Of a stretch of 64,000 bases of DNA, positions 8,452 to 16,692 are shown piece by piece (the first letter of the stretch is position 1; each line of letters starts with the position of its first letter). Source of the stretch: Rhodoplanes tepidamans (lineage in GTDB: Bacteria > Pseudomonadota > Alphaproteobacteria > Rhizobiales > Xanthobacteraceae); the NCBI RefSeq assembly GCF_030813915.1, contig NZ_JAUSUJ010000004.1, forward strand, positions 1 to 64,000, given 5' to 3'. The notes beneath the pieces were generated by a model, which searched no databases, had not been told where the DNA came from, and saw only the letters and a program-made list of their open reading frames with translations. Both the position numbers and the translations under genes were made by a program.

Positions 8452-8536
8452 CGGAGAATCCGGAAGCGGGGCGGGAGCGCGGGGGACGCCGAAACGGCGT
8501 TCATAGCCCCCGCGGCCCGCTTCCGGCAAGGCGCGC

Positions 8537-8839
8537 TCAGCCGCAGCGGCGGATGCTCTTGTAGACCACGGTCCCGTTGGGACGGACGATGCGCTCGCGC
8601 ACGGTGCGGCAGCCGCCCATGCCGGCGCGCGGGCCGGGACCGGGCGAGCAGACGCGGCGGGTCTCGTAGATCACCCGGCCGTTCGGACGCACGATGCGCT
8701 CGCGCACCACCCGGCAGGCCACCTGCTCGGCCAGCGGCTCGGCGGCCTTCACGGCGGGATCGAAGAAGCGGGCGCTCGCCGGAGCGGCGGCGACCAGGAC
8801 GGCGGCGGCCGCCGCGGCGGCAGTGAGGGCAAGACGCAT
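8537..8839 (-). CDS. Small exported protein with two tandem RxxRxVRPNGxVxY repeats
   Basis: A 100-residue protein. Residues 1-23 are a signal peptide (Ala-rich, ending ASA). The mature part has two near-identical 22-residue units, CRVVRERIVRPNGRVIYETR and CRTVRERIVRPNGTVVYKSI, each beginning and ending at a Cys, joined by a Pro/Gly linker. Four Cys suggest two disulfide-closed beta hairpins. Start at 8839 has GGAG directly upstream on the minus strand. Comparable short proteins occur in Rhizobiales but I know no function. Confidence 0.75.
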   Translation of the reverse strand: MRLALTAAAAAAAVLVAAAPASARFFDPAVKAAEPLAEQVACRVVRERIVRPNGRVIYETRRVCSPGPGPRAGMGGCRTVRERIVRPNGTVVYKSIRRCG

Positions 8840-8999
8840 CGTGCGGTCTCCTGGCGGGATGAGGTGAGACGGCGGGACGAACCCGGGACCGCGCCGCGGG
8901 CGGGACCTCGGTCGAGGCGGCGGCGCCTTCGACAACGACGATCGCGCGGCGGTGTTACGGCCCCGCGGCGGGCACCGCACCGGGCGGCGGCACGACGCA

Positions 9000-9032
9000 G
9001 AGCGCCCCGGTCGAGGGACGGCCGGGGCGCTC
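9000..9032. terminator. Strong hairpin downstream of the BA14K gene
   Basis: GAGCGCCCCGG (9000-9010) pairs with CCGGGGCGCTC (9022-9032), an 11-bp perfect stem with an 11-nt loop, 45 bp beyond the minus-strand BA14K stop. No T run, so it may be a Rho-assisted end or a 3'-stabilising stem. Confidence 0.5.
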
Positions 9033-9076
9033 GCGTCAGGCAGGTCGGTCGGGGAAAGGTGCTGCGCGTCCCGGCG

Positions 9077-9436
9077 TCACGGGCACGAATGCCGGACGCC
9101 GTCGTAGCCCAGATACGTGCCCGAGGCGGGATCGTAGGACTTGAAGCGCTGCTGGCAGTATGCCACCGCGTTCGGGTCGGCGCCGCCATAGCCCGGCGCC
9201 GGGCCGTAGCCGCCGCCGTAGTAGTTCGGCTGCGAGGCGAGCGCGCCGCCGATGATCGCCCCGGTGGCGAAGCCGGCGATGCCGGCCGCGGCCGGGCCAC
9301 CCCAGCCGCCACCGTGACGGTGATGCCCGCCGCCGTGGCGCCAGCGCTGCGCGTCCGCCGGTTGCGGAGCCGCGAACACCAGCGCGGTACCGAGTGCCAG
9401 CGCGCCGGACGCGATCTTCATCCTGGTCGAGATCAT
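9077..9436 (-). CDS. BA14K-family small exported protein
   Basis: A 119-residue protein: N-terminal signal (about 1-29, ending ADA), a His/Gly-rich stretch RWRHGGGHHRHGGGWGG, a glycine-zipper-like hydrophobic segment AAAGIAGFATGAIIGGAL (about 50-67) and the C-terminal BA14K signature AYCQQRFKSYDPASGTYLGY with a closing Cys. BA14K proteins are membrane-associated, lectin-like or immunoreactive in Brucella; function in free-living relatives is unclear. The His-rich stretch could bind metal. Start at 9436 is the ATG that begins the signal peptide. Confidence 0.85.
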   Translation of the reverse strand: MISTRMKIASGALALGTALVFAAPQPADAQRWRHGGGHHRHGGGWGGPAAAGIAGFATGAIIGGALASQPNYYGGGYGPAPGYGGADPNAVAYCQQRFKSYDPASGTYLGYDGVRHSCP

Positions 9437-9617
9437 GGAGCCTCCCGTTTCTGTCGTCGAAGCCATCGGGAGGGAAACGGCTCCGGCGGGCCTGCGTTTC
9501 GTGAAACTTCGGTAACGCGCACGGTGCCATGAAACCGGGTGGCGCACCGGCGCCCGTCGCGCTACGTGTCGATCCACTCCGCTCCCGAGACGCGACGATC
9601 CCACGAGGCCCCCGCCG

Positions 9618-10250
9618 ATGCAGCTCTCGCCCGAGTTCCTGATCACCTCGCTGGTGGTCGTCGCCTCGCCCGGCACCGGCGTCCTCTACACGCTGGCGGC
9701 AGGGCTCTCGCGCGGCCGGCGCGCGAGCGTCGCGGCGGCGTTCGGCTGCACGCTCGGGATCGTGCCGCACATGCTGGCCGCCGTGCTCGGCCTCGCCGCG
9801 CTGCTGCACACCAGCGCGCTGCTGTTCCAGATCGTCAAGCTCGCCGGCGTCGCCTATCTGCTGGTGATGGCATGGCAGACGCTGCGCGAGCACGGTGCGC
9901 TGCGCGTCGACCCGGCGGACGGCGCCGCGCCGGCGGCGCCGCGCCCGGCCCGCGACATCGTGGTCGGGGCCGTGCTGATCAACATCCTCAATCCCAAGCT
10001 GTCGCTGTTCTTCCTCGCCTTCCTGCCGCAGTTCGTCGCGGCCGGCGAGGTGGCGCCGCTCCTGCGCATGCTGGAGCTGTCCGCCGTGTTCATGCTGATG
10101 ACCTTCGCCGTGTTCGTCGTCTACGGCGTCGCCGCGGCGGCGGTGCGCCGCCACGTGATCACCCGGCCCGCCGTGCTGACCTGGCTGCGCCGCGCCTTCG
10201 CGGCGGCGTTCGTGGCGCTCGGCGTCAAGCTGGCGCTCGCCGAGCGCTGA
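9618..10250 (+). CDS. LysE-family exporter
   Basis: A 210-residue inner-membrane protein with about six hydrophobic segments. The family opening FLITSLVVVASPGTGVLYTLAAG (within residues 7-29) carries the conserved P-G-P-like turn as PGTG, and GAVLINILNPKLSLFFLAFLPQF is the second hallmark. The family exports amino acids such as lysine, threonine, homoserine lactone or leucine; the substrate is not predictable. Monocistronic, with the convergent hypothetical gene ending 18 bp downstream. Confidence 0.9.
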   Translation: MQLSPEFLITSLVVVASPGTGVLYTLAAGLSRGRRASVAAAFGCTLGIVPHMLAAVLGLAALLHTSALLFQIVKLAGVAYLLVMAWQTLREHGALRVDPADGAAPAAPRPARDIVVGAVLINILNPKLSLFFLAFLPQFVAAGEVAPLLRMLELSAVFMLMTFAVFVVYGVAAAAVRRHVITRPAVLTWLRRAFAAAFVALGVKLALAER

Positions 10251-10268
10251 GCCCGGCGCGAACCGGCG

Positions 10269-10700
10269 TCACCCCGCCGTGCGGGCGTAGTCCCCGGCGG
10301 CGCGGGCGAGCAGCGTCTCGCAGGCCTCGGCGTTCATCTCGTCGACGGTGCCGAGCAACTGGCCGGCGTCGCCGTGCCGGTAGAGCCACACGTCCCGGCC
10401 TTCGCGCACGTTGATCGAGTGGCGCAGCCCGTGCGGGCTGCCGCCGCTCTGCTCGCCGGTCGGGGCGATCCAGAAGTCGACATGGGCGTGACCGGTCGAG
10501 CGCGGATCGAGATTGGTGTCGACCCGGAACTGGACGCCGTGGGCGCCGAGCTCGGCATTGGCCTGCTCGATCGCCGGCAGCAGCACCTCGCGGGCCCAGG
10601 CGACGCCGCGATCGAAGGCCGACGGAGCGGCGCCCCCTTCGGCCCGTCCCGGCGTCTGCGCGCCGCGTCCCGCGACGAACGCATCCTGCACGCGGCCCAT
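10269..10700 (-). CDS. Conserved hypothetical protein
   Basis: A 143-residue soluble protein with no signal. The pattern is a long N-terminal helix (RGVAWAREVLLPAIEQANAE), a strand-rich middle (VQFRVDTNLDPRSTGHAHVDFW, YSINV-like HSINVREGRDVWLY) and a C-terminal helix. I recognise no domain. It follows the BchO-like gene on the same strand with a gap of 115 bp, so it may be co-transcribed with it. Confidence 0.65.
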   Translation of the reverse strand: MGRVQDAFVAGRGAQTPGRAEGGAAPSAFDRGVAWAREVLLPAIEQANAELGAHGVQFRVDTNLDPRSTGHAHVDFWIAPTGEQSGGSPHGLRHSINVREGRDVWLYRHGDAGQLLGTVDEMNAEACETLLARAAGDYARTAG

Positions 10701-10815
10701 GGTCCATCTCCCTCGGTTGACCGCGCCGACACGGCGCGGTCGACCAAGATAACACGCGCGAGGCGTTTCGGTTCGACGCCTCCCGGCTGGATGGTGGCGC
10801 CGGCCGCCGGTGCGG

Positions 10816-11796
10816 CTATTCGGCGGCGATCGGGATCACGTCGTCGGCCGCGTGGATCCGCGGCAGCACCCCGGCCTCGCGCCCGACCCGCACCAGGATG
10901 GCGCAGGCCTCCCCGGGGTCCTCCTCGTGGGCGAGATGGCCGAGCCCGGGCAGCGTGAGCAGGCTGGTCCCCGGCACCATGGCGCGGACCCGGGCGGCGT
11001 CCTTCGGCGCGATGGTCTTGTCGTTGCCGCCGCTGACCAGCACCAGCCGGGTCTTCAGGTCCGGCAGGTCGCGGGCGAGCGGCGGCAGGCGCCAGTTGGC
11101 CATCATCCGCACCGCGGCCGCCACATGGCCGGGATTGCGGGTGAGCCGCCCGTAATAGCGGACGCCGTCCGGATCGGGCGCCGAGCCGGTGTCGGAGATC
11201 ATCTTCTCGACGAAACGGTCGCTCGCCGCGAAGCGGGCGAACAGCCGCGGCACCCGGTCGCTCGCCGCGAGCAGCCGCGCGAACGGCGTCAGCAGGCGGC
11301 CGGCGAGGCCGCCGATCGGCAGCATCGCCGCGTTGAGTCCGACCAGGGCGAGCGGCGCGATGCGCCGGTCGAGGCACAGGCGGGCCAGCACGGCGGCGCC
11401 GGCCGAATGCCCGGCGACGATCGCCGGCGCGCGGCCGAGCGCCTGCAGGAGCGCGGCGAGATCCTCGGCCATGCCGTCGAGCGAGAGGCGCTCGGCGGCC
11501 GGCGTCTCGGTGAAGCCGTGACCGGGCAGATCGGGCGCCACCACGGTGAAGTTGCGGGCCAGGAGCGGCAGCATGTCGCGCCACGAATGCGTCGCCGAGC
11601 CGGTGCCGTGGACGAGCAGCAGCACGGGGCCGCGCCCGGCCTCCTGCACGTGCCAGCGGATGCCGGCGGCGGTGACGAAGCGGCTAGTGCCGCGGTTCGG
11701 CCAGTCGCGGCCGTCGCTCTCCCAGGAGAGCTTCGGCAGCGGGCCGCCCTTCGGCGGCGGCGGGGTCGAGACGTCACGAGAGGCCGGCATGGTCAC
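10816..11796 (-). CDS. bchO: Alpha/beta hydrolase, BchO-like (magnesium chelatase accessory protein)
   Basis: A 326-residue alpha/beta hydrolase. DWPNRGTSRFVTAAGIRWHV, LLLVHGTGSATHSWRDMLPL, VVAPDLPGHGFTETP, nucleophile elbow GHSAGA and the final GLGHLAHEEDP match BchO as I recall it from purple-bacterial photosynthesis clusters, where bchO lies with bchI and bchD and is linked to Mg insertion into protoporphyrin, although its reaction is not known. Here those neighbours are absent: it sits 46 bp behind a tetraheme cytochrome gene. GTG at 11796 is favoured since AGGAG lies 8 nt before it, closer than to the ATG at 11790. An unrelated hydrolase of the same fold is the alternative. Confidence 0.75.
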   Translation of the reverse strand: MTMPASRDVSTPPPPKGGPLPKLSWESDGRDWPNRGTSRFVTAAGIRWHVQEAGRGPVLLLVHGTGSATHSWRDMLPLLARNFTVVAPDLPGHGFTETPAAERLSLDGMAEDLAALLQALGRAPAIVAGHSAGAAVLARLCLDRRIAPLALVGLNAAMLPIGGLAGRLLTPFARLLAASDRVPRLFARFAASDRFVEKMISDTGSAPDPDGVRYYGRLTRNPGHVAAAVRMMANWRLPPLARDLPDLKTRLVLVSGGNDKTIAPKDAARVRAMVPGTSLLTLPGLGHLAHEEDPGEACAILVRVGREAGVLPRIHAADDVIPIAAE

Positions 11797-11842
11797 GGGG
11801 GTGACTCCTGATCGGGGGTTGACGCGTGTGTCGTGCGTTTCT

Positions 11843-13957
11843 TCATCGACAGCCGGGAGCCGTGTTTGGTTCCGTCCACACCGTGTAGACGGCGCAGTCG
11901 TCTGGCGACGGCGGGCGATAGGCGGGGACGGGCTGCGCCACCGGCGGCAGCCGGCGCAGATAGGCGACGAGCGCCGTCACGTCCTCCTCGTCGAGATTGG
12001 AGAAGTGATCCCACGGCATGGCCTGCCAGTAGAGCGGCCGGCCGTGGCGGCCGACGCCGCTGCGGATCGCGCGGGCGATCTCGGCGTCGCTCCAGGCGCC
12101 GAGCCCGGCCGCGCGGTCGGACGTGATGTTGGCCGTGTAGAGCGTGCCGGGCAGGCCGCTGAGCTTCAGCCCGCCGCGCCCGTCGGGGCCGTGACAGAAC
12201 ACGCAGGAGACGTTGACGAACAGATAGCGGCCGCGCTCGACCAGGGCGGCGCGCTCGGGCCCGAGATCCGCCGTGTCGGGCCGCGGCACCTCGCGCAGCG
12301 CCTCGCGCGACACCATGTCGGCCGGCAGCATGCCGAGCATCGGCGTGGCGTAGACGGCGAGCACGGCCGTGCAGCCGGCGACGCCGCGCCAGCTGCGCCG
12401 GCCGAGCGGCACCCACAGCCGGCGCGGGATGGCGAGCGCCAGCCCGGCGAGCCAGGCGGCGGCGACGAGGAGCTGCAGTGCCACCAGCCCGTCCTGCAGG
12501 CGGGCGAGATCGGGGCCCTTCGGGTTGGCGTAGTTGCCGCTCGCATAGGTGATGGTCTTCGGCCGGCCGAGCCAGACCTCGCCGCTGAACAGCTTGGCGA
12601 GCGCCGTCTCCAGGGTGCCGTAATGGAGCGGCGCCGGCACCGCGTTGTGCACGGGCGGGAGGGTCTTCAGATAGCGCGCGATGGCGAGCGCATCCGGATC
12701 CGAGAGCCCGTGCAGGAACACCCAGGGCATGCTCCAGACGTTGAGGAGGCGGGTCTCGGTGCGGCCGTCGCGGATCGCGCGGGCGATGTCGGCCTCGCTC
12801 CAGGCACCGAGCCCGGTCTCGCGGTCGGGCGTGAGATTGCGGCTGACGAACACGCCCTGCGGATGCGCGCCGATGCGAATGCCGCCGGCCAGATAGCGCT
12901 CGTCGCGATAGATGCCGCCGGCGCTCACCTCGGTGTGGCAGAGCCCGCACATGCCGGCGCGCACCAGATAACGGCCGCGCACCAGCGGATCGGGCGACTG
13001 GCCGGGGCCGGCCAGCACGCTGCCGGGCGCGCCCGGCGCCGGACGCGCGCGCGACTCCAGGAACGCGACCAGGGCCCAGCGGTCGGTCTCGGAGAGATGC
13101 GCATAGGCCGGCATCGGCGCCGGCGCCATGCCGGTCGAAAGGCGCAGGAACACGTCGGCGGGTGCGGCGCCGCCCCGGAACGTCCACGGCGCGGTGAGAT
13201 CGCGGCTCGTCACCTCGTGATCGTGCGCGTCGCGCATCGGCGTGCCGCCCGCGAGAGCGTCGCCGTGACAGCCGCCGCATCCCTGCTCGGTATACAGCGC
13301 CGCGCCGCGCGCGACCGTCGCCGCCGTGACGGGCGGCCGCGGCGGCACCCGCAGGCGCGGCGTGTCGTCGTCCGCGACGGGGGTGCCGAGCGTGCCGAGG
13401 TGATCGAGGACCGCGTCGATGTCGGCATCGGACAGCACGCCGCGGAATCCCGGCATCGCGCTGGCGACGAGACCGTCGGCGACCACCTTGTGCAGATCGG
13501 CGCGGGTCGGAGGCTCGCCCTCCGGCGTCGTCTTGAACTTGAACGGGTCGGCGACGAGATCGCGCGGCCGCGGACCGAGCGACGGTGCGGCGGCGCCGTT
13601 GCCGCGTCCCTCGGGACCGTGACAGATCGCGCAGTTCTCGCCGTACAGGCGCGCGCCGCGCGACGCGCCGGCCGCGACGCCCGCGGCGGGCGGCCAGACG
13701 ATGTCGGCGAACTGCGTCGCCGCGGGCTGCCACAGCGACGCCGGCTCGTTCCAGGCGAGATGCGCGATCAGCGAGCGCGCCGCGTCGAGCGCCAGCACGG
13801 CGACGAGCGCCGCGACGCTCCAGCGCAGCAGGCGGTGCGACCGCGGCGACGGAGCGGCCGCGTCGGAGGCCGTCTCCGCGTCGACTCGCACGGCCGACCG
13901 CGCGGATGGTGCGTCGTTCGTCATCTCCGCAGGTCGGTCCTCGGATCGGTGCGACAC
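11843..13957 (-). CDS. Membrane-anchored tetraheme cytochrome c with three transmembrane segments
   Basis: A 704-residue protein with four CxxCH heme sites: CAICH (109-113), CGGCH (227-231), CGLCH (337-341) and CVFCH (585-589). Likely axial Met ligands are in AMPGF, PMPAY, SMPW and AMPW. Transmembrane helices lie at about 44-62, 491-512 and 524-544, so hemes 1-3 form one periplasmic block and heme 4 another. Domains 3 and 4 are internal duplicates (TGLGAWSEADIARAIRDG versus AGLGAWSDAEIARAIRSG). This looks like a fusion of separate cytochromes into one electron wire from a dehydrogenase or quinol source to an oxidase or reaction centre. No catalytic partner is adjacent; bchO follows. Confidence 0.85.
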   Translation of the reverse strand: MSHRSEDRPAEMTNDAPSARSAVRVDAETASDAAAPSPRSHRLLRWSVAALVAVLALDAARSLIAHLAWNEPASLWQPAATQFADIVWPPAAGVAAGASRGARLYGENCAICHGPEGRGNGAAAPSLGPRPRDLVADPFKFKTTPEGEPPTRADLHKVVADGLVASAMPGFRGVLSDADIDAVLDHLGTLGTPVADDDTPRLRVPPRPPVTAATVARGAALYTEQGCGGCHGDALAGGTPMRDAHDHEVTSRDLTAPWTFRGGAAPADVFLRLSTGMAPAPMPAYAHLSETDRWALVAFLESRARPAPGAPGSVLAGPGQSPDPLVRGRYLVRAGMCGLCHTEVSAGGIYRDERYLAGGIRIGAHPQGVFVSRNLTPDRETGLGAWSEADIARAIRDGRTETRLLNVWSMPWVFLHGLSDPDALAIARYLKTLPPVHNAVPAPLHYGTLETALAKLFSGEVWLGRPKTITYASGNYANPKGPDLARLQDGLVALQLLVAAAWLAGLALAIPRRLWVPLGRRSWRGVAGCTAVLAVYATPMLGMLPADMVSREALREVPRPDTADLGPERAALVERGRYLFVNVSCVFCHGPDGRGGLKLSGLPGTLYTANITSDRAAGLGAWSDAEIARAIRSGVGRHGRPLYWQAMPWDHFSNLDEEDVTALVAYLRRLPPVAQPVPAYRPPSPDDCAVYTVWTEPNTAPGCR

Positions 13958-14423
13958 CGCATGCGCTCGAGATGCACTCGAGGCGCAATGACGAAAGCGG
14001 TCTGCGGCCGCCGTGGTTCCTCCGCGGAGCGAAAGTCGTACCGCCGCGGGCCGACGTGATCAGATCCGACGGCGGCGTGTCACGCGCGCCGGACACTCGG
14101 GGTGCGGCTGCGGGCCGGAGCCCCGCCACTGGATGCGACGCGAGCGCGATCGATTGACGGACGAGGCTGTCAGCATGTCGTGACAGAACCGGCGCGAAGC
14201 GATTTGTCACGTCCGGAAACGCACGAGCATCGAATCCCCGTGACGACTCGCGGAACGGATCGGTACACTCGTCGTTCAGACAATGCGGAGCGTGAGAAGG
14301 CCGCGGCGACGATCGTCGAGACGACGAGACGCCGGCCGCGGCGGACGGCGGAGGAAACGGCATCCGCCGTCGGTGCCTGCGGTCGCTGCGCATCGCCGTC
14401 CCCCGACAGCCGACGAGACCACG
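13958..14423. other. 466-bp divergent intergenic region
   Basis: It separates the minus-strand cytochrome gene from the plus-strand small membrane protein and must hold promoters for both. I see an inverted repeat CTGTCA (14167-14172) / TGACAG (14181-14186) and, 18 bp on, TGTCACGTC (14205-14213), the same 9-mer found in the operator-like region at 5753-5761. No convincing -35/-10 pair and no ORF of coding character. Confidence 0.4.
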
Positions 14424-14687
14424 ATGACGAACATGACGCGATACCGGACTGCCGCTCTCGACGTCGCTTCGCGGCGCAGTGACCGAAGCAGCTACACCGA
14501 GCGGATGAGCGTGCTGATCTGGGGCATGCTCGGCGTCATCTTCATCACGCTGGTGTTCTCGACGGTCTTCGGTGCGGGCACCGAGACGACGCGCGCCGCC
14601 GTGGTGCCGCTGTCGATCGTCGGCGGCGGCCTCGCCGCGCTCGCCATCCTCGAGTTCGTCAAGCTGATCTTCGGCGCGGCGCGCTGA
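14424..14687 (+). CDS. Small inner-membrane protein of unknown function
   Basis: An 87-residue protein with a short Arg/Ser-rich cytoplasmic N-terminus and two hydrophobic helices, SVLIWGMLGVIFITLVFSTV and the second VVPLSIVGGGLAALAILEFV, ending KLIFGAAR. Start at 14424 is the first ATG after the intergenic region; ATG 14433 and 14505 are possible. No family recognised. It may be a regulator or subunit of a membrane complex, which is speculation. Confidence 0.55.
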   Translation: MTNMTRYRTAALDVASRRSDRSSYTERMSVLIWGMLGVIFITLVFSTVFGAGTETTRAAVVPLSIVGGGLAALAILEFVKLIFGAAR

Positions 14688-14786
14688 CGCGCTCCGCCTC
14701 GCGCTCGACGACGACACTCCGACGCCGGTGCGGACGAACGACCGTCAGGTCGCGCCGTGCCGCGCGTCGACCCCCGGAGTGACGCC

Positions 14787-14900
14787 ATGAAGCTGTCCCA
14801 TCTCGCGACCTTCCTCGTGATCATCATGGGAGGCGCGGTGCAGAACGCCGCCGACGCCATGCGCCGGAACTTCTCACGCGAGCGATCGCGGCCGGGCTGA
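14787..14900 (+). CDS. 37-residue hydrophobic microprotein (putative)
   Basis: An ATG at 14787 preceded by GGAG (14776-14779) opens 37 codons to TGA 14898-14900. The product has one hydrophobic stretch (LATFLVIIMGGAVQNAA) and a basic tail (MRRNFSRERSRPG), the layout of a single-span membrane microprotein. It lies 99 bp after the small membrane protein on the same strand and could share its transcript. Existence is unproven. Confidence 0.35.
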   Translation: MKLSHLATFLVIIMGGAVQNAADAMRRNFSRERSRPG

Positions 14901-15012
14901 AGCCGCGGCGCAGCGCGGGCGCGGAGACCGGCGCCTCGCGGCCCCGCTCCCGGCCCGCCGTGAGCCGCGCGTATCGGCGCCTCGCGGCCGTGACCTCACG
15001 GGCGCCCTGACC

Positions 15013-15465
15013 TCACGGACAGGGGCCGATGCAGAACTCGACGTCGTCGCTGTTGCGATAGCGACGGCCGGCGAGCCGCTCGTAGCGGACGCAGCGGCGC
15101 AGATCCGGCGTGTCGACGGCGTCGCGCCGGCACACCCGGTCGCCGTCGAGCTCCCAGCGGCCCTGCGCGACGATGCCGGAGCCGGCCAGCACGGCCGTGC
15201 CGTCGGTGTGATGGACGGTGCAGATCGGCTTGCCGGCGAGCGGGCCGGTGCGCGGCTTGCCGCACAGCGGCAGGCCGACCAGCTCGCGCCGGAACTCCGC
15301 GCCGGTCATCGGCTCCGGCGGCCCGGCCGGTCCGGCCGGCTCGCCGCACCCGGCGAGCAGACCGGCGAGCGACAGACCGGCGAGCAACGCGACCGCGAGC
15401 CGCGGGGCGGCGCGCAACGGGACGATCGACGGCCGCCGTCGCGGCGACAGCAGGGTGGAGGACAT
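15013..15465 (-). CDS. Small lipoprotein of unknown function
   Basis: A 150-residue protein with a basic N-terminus (LLSPRRRPSIVPLR), a hydrophobic stretch and a lipobox LLAGC at about 36-40, so it should be lipid-anchored. The mature region has PLCGKPRTGPLAGKPICTVHH, ELDGDRVCRRD, LRRCVRYERL and FCIGPCP, six Cys that may form disulfides. The layout resembles small periplasmic domains with an F-x-x-G-x-Y/W core found in Rhizobiales but I cannot name one. The ATG at 15465 is the start that places the signal properly; longer frames run into the dehydrogenase gene. Confidence 0.65.
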   Translation of the reverse strand: MSSTLLSPRRRPSIVPLRAAPRLAVALLAGLSLAGLLAGCGEPAGPAGPPEPMTGAEFRRELVGLPLCGKPRTGPLAGKPICTVHHTDGTAVLAGSGIVAQGRWELDGDRVCRRDAVDTPDLRRCVRYERLAGRRYRNSDDVEFCIGPCP

Positions 15466-15533
15466 GGCGTTGCACACGAGGCGCCGCCACCCGCCGGCGG
15501 ACGGCGCGATCGCCGGCCGAGCCCGGCCGGCCG

Positions 15534-16535
15534 TCACAGCATGGAGGGCAGCACCCGGTCGGGCGGGCGGTGGCCGTCCATGAAGGTCTGGATGTTGATG
15601 ATCACCTTGGTGCCCATGTCGACCCGGCCCTCGACGGTCGCCGAGCCGAGATGCGGCAGCAGCACCACCTTGCCGGTGCGGGCGAGCCGCATCAGCTTCG
15701 GGTTCACGGCCGGCTCGTGCTCGAACACGTCGAGGCCGGCGCCGGCGATCTCGCCCGACTCGATCATGCGGGCGAGCGCGTTCTCGTCGATGATCTCGCC
15801 GCGCGCCGTGTTCACCACATAGGCGCCCTTCTGCATCAGCTTGAGGCGGCGCGCCGACAGCAGGTGGTAGGTCGCCGGCGTGTGCGGGCAGTTGACCGAG
15901 ATGATGTCCATCCGGGCGAGCATCTGGTCGAGGCTCTCCCACCAGGTCGCCTCCAGGGACTCCTCGATCTTGGGCGGCACCCGGCGGCGGTTGTGGTAGT
16001 GGATCTGCACCCCGAAGGCGCGGGCGCGCCGGGCCACCGCCTGGCCGATCCGCCCCATGCCGATGATGCCGAGGCGCTTGCCGGAGATCCGGTGGCCGAG
16101 CATCCAGGTCGGCGTCCAGCCGGTCCAGGCCTTGTCGCCGATCATCAGGGCGGCGCCCTCGGTGAGCCGCCGCGGCACGGCGAGAATCAGCGCCATCGCC
16201 ATGTCGGCGGTGTCCTCGGTGAGGACGCCTGGCGTGTTGGTCACCGTGATGCCGCGCTGCAGCGCCGCGCCGACGTCGATGTTGTCGACGCCGTTGCCGA
16301 AATTGGCGATCAGCTTGAGCCGCTCGCCGGCATGGCCGAGGGCGTGGGCGTCGATGCGGTCCGTGACGGTCGGGACCAGCACGTCGGCGTCCTGCATGGC
16401 CTCCGCCAGGGCCGCCGGCGTCATCGGCGTGTCGTCGATGTTCAGACGCGTGTCGAACAGCTCCCGCATGCGGGTCTCGACGCTGTCGGGCAGCTTGCGC
16501 GTCACCACCACGACCGGTTTCTTCCGATTCGGCAT
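15534..16535 (-). CDS. D-2-hydroxyacid dehydrogenase (glyoxylate/hydroxypyruvate reductase type)
   Basis: A 333-residue NAD(P)-dependent D-isomer-specific dehydrogenase. Visible: LIANFGNGVDNIDV, the TPGVLTEDTADMAMALIL segment, nucleotide loop GMGRIGQAVARRARAFG (GxGxxG), the NTARGEIIDENAL region with catalytic Arg, the DVFEHEPAVN block with Glu and the LLPHLGSAT His. Sequence features fit D-glycerate dehydrogenase/glyoxylate reductase (GyaR-like). It would reduce glyoxylate or hydroxypyruvate in C2 metabolism. It is encoded just upstream of the lipoprotein gene on the same strand, with 68 bp between. Confidence 0.9.
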   Translation of the reverse strand: MPNRKKPVVVVTRKLPDSVETRMRELFDTRLNIDDTPMTPAALAEAMQDADVLVPTVTDRIDAHALGHAGERLKLIANFGNGVDNIDVGAALQRGITVTNTPGVLTEDTADMAMALILAVPRRLTEGAALMIGDKAWTGWTPTWMLGHRISGKRLGIIGMGRIGQAVARRARAFGVQIHYHNRRRVPPKIEESLEATWWESLDQMLARMDIISVNCPHTPATYHLLSARRLKLMQKGAYVVNTARGEIIDENALARMIESGEIAGAGLDVFEHEPAVNPKLMRLARTGKVVLLPHLGSATVEGRVDMGTKVIINIQTFMDGHRPPDRVLPSML

Positions 16536-16692
16536 GTCGTTTGCCCCACCGCGTCCAGGGCGCTCGCAACGAGCGGGCCCGCGGCCTTTCAGTCCTCTTT
16601 AACCCTCATCGCGGACATTGGATTTCCGCACTCGGAGGCACGTCGAGAAGGACCGTACCGGCTCTTCTGTACCAGATGGCCGGGATAACACA

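Noticed and set aside
11546..14717. Very long open frames on both strands over the cytochrome and BchO genes
   Set aside because: The tetraheme cytochrome (four CxxCH) and the hydrolase motifs lie in other frames; the long frames are GC-driven shadows.
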